From Plecoglossus altivelis (Eukaryota; Chordata; Actinopteri; Osmeriformes; Plecoglossidae), in the NCBI GenBank assembly GCA_036571765.1, contig BROE01000022.1, positions 19,152,370 through 19,216,369 of the forward strand: DNA of 64,000 nt, given 5' to 3'. Within the stretch, counting starts at the first letter, position 1; every line of letters starts with the position of its first letter. The translations under genes and the position numbers were made by a program. Below the pieces are notes generated by a model that was given only the letters and a program-made list of their open reading frames with translations, was not told the origin of the DNA and did not search any database. This document shows positions 52,201 through 62,600 of this stretch, piece by piece.

Positions 52201-54681
52201 GCTGTCAATCACTGTCTTTCAGACTGCAAACAGAGCAGGTCAATAAGCAGAAGTCCAGCCGCGACTGAAAGGACCATAACACAGAGAACTCACAAACCAG
52301 CCTCAGAAAAACAGATTTACAACAGAATCCTCTGACGGATGCTGAGTCCAGTCAGACAGAACACAGAGTCTGGATCTCACGTCTCCCGCTAGGCTGCTGC
52401 TTCTCAGTCCCACGCCTGATCAACGCGATCTGACACGAGGCATCTGGTGACCAGGGTCTGAGCTGTGATCTGGACCAGGTGGAGACCTCAGGTGTCATCA
52501 CCTGAGGGCTTTGCGGTCACCTTGGCCTCTAAGATGTTTCCAGATGCTCTGGTAAAGGAGACAACCTAACCTTGAGGCTGTTCCTCCAGGGTCTGACATG
52601 CTGAGTCTACCCATCGTGACCCTGTCAGAGCACCAGGGTCTGGATGCAGGTCCTTACGTCAGAGTTAGTCCAGTGCTGTCTAGGACTAGTCAAAGTAACC
52701 TTGGGGGTTACTTGAAGTGCTCTGTATTAAAGACAGAACTTTTGTTGAAAGATTTCTTAAATCCACAATGACATATACCTCAACACACTTAATGTGTGTG
52801 TTAAATTGTGCTGTTGACAGAATCCATAATGTTCATGGTATTCAAGACATGCAGTTGCAGTGGGGTACACTGTGATGTGGGGTACTGTATACCTGCTCCT
52901 AGTGTACACTGTGATGTGGGGTACTGTATACCTGCTCCTAGTGTACACTGTGATGTGGGGTACTGTATACCAGTCCTAGTGTACACTGTGATGTGGGGTA
53001 CTGTATACCTGCTCCTAGTGTACATTGTGATGTGGGGTACAGTGTATCTGTTCCCCGTGTATGTTGTGATGTGGGGTACTGTGTACCTGTTTGCAGTGTA
53101 CACTGTGATGTGGGGTACTGTGTACCTGTTTGCAGTGTACACTGTGATGTGGGGTACTGTATACCTGTTCCTAGTGTACACTGTGTACCTGTGGGGGAGG
53201 ATGCAAGTCCAGGCTGCTCCCTACCTATCACGTGGTGTTCCACAGGGCTCTGTTCTTGGCCCCATCCAATTCATCCTCTACATGCTTTCCCCATGTCGTG
53301 TTATCAGCAGACATGGAATATCCTTCCACTGTTATGCTGACGACACACAACTCTACATTAAAACTGCCCCCAAGCCCCTCCACGTCTCTGCCGTGACTCA
53401 CCACATGCCTTGAGGAGATAAAGGCATGTATGAACAGCATCTTCCTCCAGCTGAACTCCAGTAAAACAGAGGTACTCCTTGTTGGAACTCCTCATCAGAT
53501 CCTCACCCATATCCCAGCTCATCTTCGACAGCCAGGTCATCACTCTCTCCTCCATTACTAACTTAGGCGTCCAGTTAGATCTGGTTAGATCCCCGGCTAA
53601 CCCTCAACGACCATATAAAATACGTCCGCAGGACCTCCTTTTACAACCTTCATAATATCTCCAAATTCCATCCCTTTCCAACCCTGCCAGATGCAGAGAG
53701 ACTTGGTTATGCCTTTGTCTCCTCAAGGCTGGACTACTACAATGGACTCTTCAATGGGCTTTCTGGTAAGAACATTCAAAAGCTGCAATACATCCAGAGT
53801 CCTACTGAGAGTCAGTAAAAATGAACACATAACCCCATTTTATACTCCCTGTCTCATCCAGGGTTGACAACAAAATCCTCTTGCTCAGATATAAATGCAT
53901 CACCGGACAAGCACCACCGTGTCTACAAGAACTTATCATCCTGCAATTCTCCACCGGTACCGTCGGATCATAAGGACACCTGCTTCTTCAAGTCCCCACC
54001 TCTAGGATCAGAACCACGGGGACAAAGCTTTCTGCTCAGCCACGGTTCTGGAACCACCTTCCCCAGTACCCATGTGGGGTACTGTGTACCTGTTTGCAGT
54101 GTACACTGTGATGTGGGGTACTGTATACCTGTTTGCAGTGTACACTGTGATGTGGGGTACTGTGTACCTGTTTGCAGTGTACACTGTGATGTGGGGTACT
54201 GTGTACCTGTTTGCAGTGTACACTGTGATGTGGGGTACTGTGTACCTGTTTGCAGGTACACTGTGTGGGATACGTGTATGTCAGTGTACACTGTGATGTG
54301 GGTACTGTGTACCTGTTTGCAGTGTATGGTGTGACTGTGGGTGTAAATGTGTACCTGTTTGCAGTGTGTATGCTGGAAGGGTACAGAGTTTTCTAACTGC
54401 AGAGCTCTTTTCCTCTCTCAGTCTCTCTCTCTCATTTGGTATTCACCTCTCTGCAGAGCCCACTTTACATGCAGTAATAACATTTACATATTTGGTATCC
54501 ATTACAGGGGCCGTGTCCACGTATCCCTGTTTGAGACACCTGTGAAGGGTGTTTGTATTGGACAGAAAGCCATTTGACTAGAATATACTCTGTCTGTCTG
54601 CCTGCCTGCCTGTCTGTCTCTGCATGCCTGCCTGCCTGCCTGCCTGTCTGTCTTCCTGCCTGCCTGCCTGCCTGTCTGCCT

Positions 54682-54743
<62 letters not shown>

Positions 54744-56653
54744 TTCTGTCCGTCCATCCAGAACAGTGCCTCCCATCTTCCTCAGTGTGGGCCACCAACA
54801 CTGAATAAGCAGCTTGTTAAACAGCCAGGCTTTAGTTCAGGGAAGAGCTGAAGAGCAAACAGGATTCCTCCCCTCTGCGAACAGAAAGAAAAGTGTTCTG
54901 TTCTGGGCTCAGAGATCTGATGTCTGGAGGACTGGCATCAAATATACAGAAAGGAAAAGGGTCTCTATGATGATGCAGGATGTAGTATGCTCCAGTTCAG
55001 CTCTGACACCCTGCCTGGAGGAGCTGGGGGGTCGGGGGTTTTGGGAGGGGACTGGAGGGGCTGCTTGTGGGGTTGGGACAGAAAGGATGGGTGGGTGGGT
55101 AGGGAAGACAGCTGTCAGCTTAGGGCAGACAAGAGAGAGAGACAGCGTGACATCATGCCAGCGTTTTGATCAGGCGGCGTTCTCTGTCTTCAGTCATTGG
55201 TAATTAAGTCTCTTCTGTTTCCCTGCAGCATCTCAATGCTGTGTGTGTGGGGGGGGGGTTCTGGGAGAGAGAAGCTGTGATGCACACGTGCGTGGCACAG
55301 AGACGTGACCCAGCCACGCTGCCAGAACGACCTCAACGCCACGCTACCGTAACGACAGTAACTCCACTCTCCGGAGCAGGGCGCTGGGACAGGAGGAAGT
55401 AAAGGCGATTGCTATGCAGAATGGTGTCTAAGCTGGCTTTGCAGACATGTTTTACTAAGATATAACACAATTAGGGATTTGGAGACTTCAGGGTGTGTGG
55501 AAGAGTGGATGGGCAGGAGGGTGGGGGGTGGAGTAGGGGAGCTTACAAGCTCAAACAGTCAATCAGAAAGACACAAAGCGTGGAAACTAAACCACACTTC
55601 CCCTGTCAACATTCTGCCATCCAGCATGGCTTCCCAGACCAGCCAGTCTGTGGTGGGGGGTGTCTCAGCTGCCTTCTGGCACACGTGTGTGTCAAGTAAT
55701 CCTGCATGGTATTTACTGTGCTGGCCTGAAATGGGATGGTGGTGTGTTTACATGGTGGGAATAGTTAGGCTGTGGGGCAGAGAGCAAACCTAGCCTCCAG
55801 GAGACTTACAAGGTGTACAAGGACAGGTGTACGAGGACAGGTGTACGAAGACAGGTGTGCGAGGACAGGTGTACGAGGACAGGTGTGCGAGGACAGGTGT
55901 GCGAGGACAGGTGTACGAGGACAGGTGTGCGAGGACAGGTGTGCGAGGACAGGTGTGCGAGGACAGGTGTACGAGGACAGGTGTACGAGGACAGGTGTGC
56001 GAGGACAGGTGTACGAGGACAGGTGTACGAAGACAGGTGTGCGAGGACAGGTGTGCGAGGACAGGTGTGCGAGGACAGGTGTACGAGGACAGGTGTACGA
56101 GGACAGGTGTACGAGGACAGGTGTGCGAGGACAGGTGTACGAGGACAGGTGTGCGAGGACAGGTGTACGAGGACAGGTGTACGAGGACAGGTGTACCTGC
56201 TCCCCTCAGGGGAAGGGAGGCTAACGCTCACAGACATTGCTCATAAAGTCACTGTCGTATCATGAAATCATTGACTCGTGAGGATGTGCTGGTTAGCTAA
56301 CTAGCCAGATAGCCACAGACACAGTGTACTAGATTGACCCAGAAGAATCACACTCCACAATGTAGACAGTCGGACCAGCAAGGGCAGCATGACTTTCAAC
56401 ACTTGGACATCGATCAGTCAGCCAACCCTCTTTACACCTGCCTGTCAATCTTACGGCTAGTCGACTTACTTTACTCCTCTCTCTGTCTCTCTCTCTGTCT
56501 CTCTCTCTGTCTCTCTCTCTGTCTCTCTCTCTGTCTCTCTCTCTGTCTCTCTCTCTGTCTCTCTCTCTCTCTGTGTCTCCCTGTGTCTCTCTGTGTCTCT
56601 CTGTGTCTCTCTCTGTGTGTCTCTCTCTCTGTCTCTCTCTCTCTCTCTCTGTG

Positions 56654-56689
<36 letters not shown>

Positions 56690-59600
56690 TCTGTGTGTCT
56701 CTCTCTCTCTCTCTGTGTCTCTCTCTGTGTCTCTCTCTCTCTCTCTGTCTCTCTCTCTCTCTCTCTGTGTCTCTCTCTGTCTCTCTCTGTGTATCTCTGT
56801 CTGTCTCTCTCTCTCTCTGTGTCTCTCTCTCTCTGTATCTCTGTCTGTCTCTCTCTCTCTGTGTGTCTCTCTGTCTGTCTCTCTCTCTCTCTCTCCATCC
56901 ACCACTTTCTCCCATTAGCCCTTCTCTCTCCCTTTCTATTATTACCCCCCTCTCTCTCTTCCTCCATCTCACTCTCTCCGTCTACCATGCCTCTCTCTCT
57001 TCCTCCATCTCACTCTCTCCGTCTACCATGCCTCTCTCTCTTCCTCCATCTCACTCTCTCTGTCTACCATGCCTCTCTCTCTTCCTCCATCTCACTCTCT
57101 CTGTCTACCATGCCTCTCTCTCCCTCTGTCACTGTGGATGCTACAGATGGTCAGATGACGTCTGACTTGTGACAGACAGGAACAGAACAGAGCATCAGAC
57201 AGCAGATGACATTGTGACAGAGGATCCATCATCGTCTCCATGGACCAGGACATATCTGACAACTGACCAGGACATATTTGTGTACTGACCCACATATCTC
57301 TGAGTACTGACCCACACACGTCTGAGTACTGACCAGGACATGTCTGAGTACTGACCCACACACGTCTGAGTATTGACCAGCACATGCCTAAGTAACTCTG
57401 ACCCACTCATGTCTGAGTACTGACCCGCTTCCTCCTGTTAAATCAGAGGTGTGACTCCTGTGTTTGTCTCACGGCTCACATGCCGCAGTCATGACATCAC
57501 CTCGGTAAACTCCACAAGCAAAACATGAGCCAGACACTTCCAGGGATGTTAGCTTTACAAGCTGGCCCTCATCCATGCAGCGTGAGCAAGGCTCCGTCCG
57601 CAGTAACAGCAGGGATGGACGAGGTAAAGCAGATGAGCTACGGGCTGTTTGTGCGACTGGAAGGTTTTACTGCTTGGTGTCCGTGTGAAGCGTCAGCGTA
57701 ATGCATTGTGTGCAGTTTTCTAACAGCATCACTGTCCAGATTCATCAGCAGGCTGTAAAGATTAATGTTTCGTGAGCTGGTGATTGAACAGTGTGTGAAT
57801 TCCATGGTGTATGCAGGTTTGAACAACAAACTAATAGCTATCCAATACTCTGGGGTCCAAGTCTTTCTCTATGGGCCTCATCAAGTGTTCCACTACACAG
57901 GCAGGCCAGAAGCCTGTTCAGCTACGAGGTAATCAACTTCTGAACACATTGACAACAGACTGAAAGATGGTTTGACTTCCTGTTGAAGGCAAAAAGCATG
58001 TTGAAATGCATCTTCTGAATCGGTTTAGGATGACCATAATGTGATAATCAAGACATTTGAAAGGATTTCTCCTCCTGGTCGACTTTGAAACTGATCCAGA
58101 GTGAAGTTCTGTTGATGACTCATGAACTGGGTTTACATTCGTACAGTAGGAAGGGTGGAGTAACTGGGCCACCAGCACCTGCCTCCAGGGAGGTCTTGGG
58201 GAAAGTGGACCTGCAGAGCCCTGCGTCAGGTTGGGCACGCTCAGCTGAGAGCAGCTGACACGTGCCACAGAGGAGACTGCACACCCAGTCTCTCTCTCAG
58301 CACCAAGGAGGAGACTGCACACCCAGTCTCTCTCTCAGCACCACAGAGGAGACTGCACACCCAGCCAGTCTCTCAGTACCACAGAGGAGACTGCACACCT
58401 AGCCAGTCTCTCTCTCTCTCAGTACCACAGAGGAGACTGCACACCCAGTCTCTCTCTCAGTACCACAGAGGAGACTGTACACCCAGTCTCTCTCTCAGCA
58501 GCACAGAGGAGACTGCACACCCAGTCTCTCTCTCAGCACCACAGAGGAGACTGCACACCCAGCCAGTCTCTCTCTCAGCACCACAGAGGAGACTGCACAT
58601 CCAGACAGTCTCTCTCTCAGCACCACAGAGGAGACTGCACACCCAGCCAGTCTCTCAGTACCACAGAGGAGACTGCACACCCAGCCAGTCTCTCTCTCTC
58701 TCTCTCAGTACCACAGAGGAGACTGCACACCCAGTCTCTCTCTCAGTACCACAGAGGAGACTGTACACCCAGTCTCTCTCTCAGCACCACAGAGGAGACT
58801 GCACATCCAGCCAGTCTCTCTCTCAGCACCACAGAGGAGACTGCACATCCAGCCAGTCTCTCAGTACCACAGAGGAGACTGCACACCCAGCCAGTCTCTC
58901 GAGATACCACAGGGAGACTGCACACCCAGGCCAGTTCTCTCTCTCTCTTCTCTCGAGTACCAACAGAGGGAGACTGCACACCCAGTCTCTCTCTCAGGTA
59001 CAAGGAGAGACTGTAACGCAGTCTCTCTCTCAGCCACCACAGAGGAGACTGCCCACACCCATTGTCTCTCTTGCTCAGCACCACAGAGGAGACTGCACAC
59101 CCAGCCAGTCTCTCTCTCAGACCGCAGAGGAGATGCACATCCAGCCGTCTCTCTCTCAGCACCAAAGAGGAGAATGCAATCCAGCCAGTCTCTCCAGTAC
59201 AAGAGGAGGACTGCACACCAGCCAGTCTCCTATCTCCTGCAGGACAGCAGGAGATGAGAAGGAGGCTGAGCAGGAGGCTGCTAAAGCGACACTCCTGCAC
59301 CAGGGGGCTGGTTTAGAGAGCCGTTTGGTTATGGAACCGTGGCGGACTTAGAAACAAGGCCAAGGTCAAGAGGGAGAGAGAGGACTGGAGGGAGAGCGGG
59401 AAAGGGGGAGAAGGAGGGAGGAGGGGGGAGGGAGAGGGAGGGAGGGAGAGAGAGGCGGAGAGGAGAGGGGGGAGGGAGGAGGAGAGGGAGGGACGGGAGA
59501 GAGAGAGAGGGGAGGAGAGGCAGGAGTGGGAGAGAGAGGGGAGAGGGAGGGGGAGAGAAGGAGGAAGGTAGAGAGAGGGTGAGACAGAGAAAGTTGAGAG

Positions 59601-62600
59601 AGAGAGCGTGAGAGACAAGGAGGAAGAGGGAGAAACTGCATCAGGAGACAAGGTAGCAAGAGCCTTGCTTGAGCGCCAAATTTAGAGTAAAGAAAGTAAG
59701 AACAGTATAAGAGTAAGAAAGTAAGGAGGATCAGAGGTGTGGCTCTCCTACATGACTGTGGTGTGGATACTGCCAGGCCTGTGGAGCTACTACAGCCTTG
59801 TTCCTGGTGGAATGCAGAACGGATCCGCAGGGCAGCTGCTTGGCCAAGCCACAACACACAGCAGCTGCCTGGCCAAAACACCCACCAAGCCTTAACCCTC
59901 TTCACCCCCTCCACACCCCCCTACTCCCTCCCCCTCCACACCCCCCTACTCCCTCCCCTCCACACCCTACTCCCTCCCCCTCCACCCCTGTTTCCCCCAG
60001 ACCGACGCTGGAGGTCCCAACCTTCCCTCCGCTCCTCTTCCTTCTCTGCAGCAGCGTCAGCAGAAACACATACCTGCCACTGAGTTGGGCCGAGGCAACA
60101 TGAGGGAGGTTGTGTGGGCAGGCACGGGGCCCTGCGGGGGGTGGCTGGGGGGTAGCGGAGCTGGGGGCCGGGGGGCTGCAGGGGCCCCTGTGCTGAGGGA
60201 CTCTCTTCTGGAGAGGGCCTCGCTGCTGCCAAGCTCCTCCTCCGCCACTGGGGAGCAGGTCTCTGGCCGCACGCTGGGGGCCGGGGCATGGTGCCCCCCA
60301 CCCCTCACACTGCCCTCCTTACTCCACTCCAGGCTGGAGCCACTCCGGTCATCATTCTCTGAAGAGCTGGTGATGGTGGCTGTGGAGAGAGGGAGAGGAA
60401 GAGAGCGAGAGACAGAAAGAGAGAGGGGAAAAAGTAGAAAGAGAGAAAGAGTGAGAGAGAAGTCATTACCACAATGATGAAGACCGTGTATCCTTCCTTG
60501 CACCCAGACAGAAGAGCTGGTCTAATGGAGGCTGGCTGGCTCTTTAGCCTTCCTACACCTTCTTATTGACCTTATCAACACACTCCTGCACAGAGTACTT
60601 CTGCATCTATCTTCACAGGATCAAAACCACAGAACACTCTCCCTCCTCTCCTCCTGCTTACTCCCTGCCCTCCACCTCTCTCTCTCTCCCTCCTCCTCTC
60701 TATCTCTCCCCTCTGTCTGTCTCTCTCCCCTCCTCCTCTCTCTCTCTCCCTCCCCTCCGTCTCTCTTTCCCATCCTCCTCTCTATCTTCCCTCCGTCTCT
60801 TTCCCCTCCTCCTCCTCTCTCTCTCCCCTCCGTCTCTCTTTCCCCTCCTCCTCTCTCGCTCTCTCCCCTCCTCCTCTCTCTCTCCTCCTCCTCTCTCCAG
60901 TAGAAAATGTTGGATAGACGCTGAAAAGCTTCCTTCTATTTGTAGAGTTTAGACAGGTGTTTTGCTTACATGAAAGCAAATCCCAGTAATGTTGTCTGGA
61001 GGCCAGGCATGCAGACTAACACTCACAGCCGCTGCACTGGGACCTGTTCCACTGGACAACAAACTGTACCTAGACAACTCTCGATGCACGCTTGAAAACA
61101 GAAGCCGCATGCACGTGCTTCTGTACAGACTTACTAGCGATACGTACAGTCTTACTAGCGACATGTACAGTCTTACTAGCGACATGTACAGTCTTACTAG
61201 CGACACGTACAGTCTTACTAGCGACATGTACAATCTTACAAACGTCACGTACAGACTTACTAGCGACATGTACAGACTTACTAGCATCACGTATAAACTT
61301 ACTAATGACATGTACAGACTTACAAGCATGACGTACAGACTTACAAGCGACACGTACAGACTTACAAGCGACACGTACAGACTTACAAGAAGTTTTGATC
61401 CATAAATATTCTCCAAGCTTTATTTTATTGGCTTGAATTGAGTTCCTTATGTAGGATTCAACATGTCAGGTCAGAGCTGTTTGTATGACCTCCTTAAGCT
61501 AACCTCACTTCTCTCTCTACAGCCTGGCTTGCTCGCCTGCCAGCTGGGCGTTTTCACGTCAACACACACCTCTACCTCCCACACAGGCGTAGTTTCAAAC
61601 CAGATAAATTAATATGTGCTTTTGAAGTCGAACTGCCTTCTCCTCAGCAGCTCCTAGCATAGTCCCACTTCGGACAACTTCAAAGGCCTGGCGGACTTCA
61701 TCATGACTGAGGACGGCTCTTCGGGAGATTATACAGCTCTTCCTCTTTTCTCCTTTCCTACCCTTAGCTCCTCTCCTAGTCTCCTACTACCTCAGGCTAT
61801 TACCATCCCTCCTCTGTCTTTGCTCTGCTCCCACCCTTCCATGTCCTCATGCTACCCTGGCAGCGATGGTCACAGGACGTTCCAGAACACCATTAACAGT
61901 GTTCCAAAAGCAGGTGTTCCTGTGCAGTCAGGAAGGTGTAGTGAGGTAAGATAAGCAAGTCCAACCCAAGGTGGAAGTAGATCAACTCTGCCGGGGGGGA
62001 GGAGGGGGGCCCAGGGGGCAAGGGGCCAGGATGGGGCCCAGGGGGGCCAGGAGTGGGGCCCAGGGGGGCCAGGAGTGGGGCCCAGGGGGCCAGGAGGGGG
62101 ACCCAAGGCCAGGACGGGGGCCCAGGGAGGCCAGGGGGGGGGGTCAGGGGGTCAGGAGGAGGGGGCAGGGGGGACACAGGGGGCCAGGAGGGGGCCCAGG
62201 AGGGGGCCCGGGGGGCGGCCCAGGGGGGGGGCCCACTGAAGAGGTGCTTTTATTAATCCTGCTTTAATATGAAAGATACAATATCACAGCAAGCATGAAT
62301 AATTGAGCAGCTGTGATATTGCACGGCGCTGGAGGCTAGCTACATGAGTCACGGTTATCAATTACGTCAACAGCTCTGGATGTGCTGTGCCTGGCCTGCC
62401 ACAGGACACAGTGGGCAACATGATGAGCTCTAGAAAACACCCACAAGTGTTTCTCCTCCAGGTAAGTTGTTCAGTCTGAGTGCGAGGATGAGCGAGCCAG
62501 AGTGAGTGCCTGTGATGTCCCACTTAGCTGACTCCACCTTGCGTACTGCTCGACCCAGATCTGTCCAAATCAAGGAGGTACGTAACACCACTACATGGAC

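Noticed and set aside
56329..56988. Arg/Glu-rich 219-codon minus frame
   Set aside because: RERERE-type peptide is the translation of a CT/GTCTCT array.
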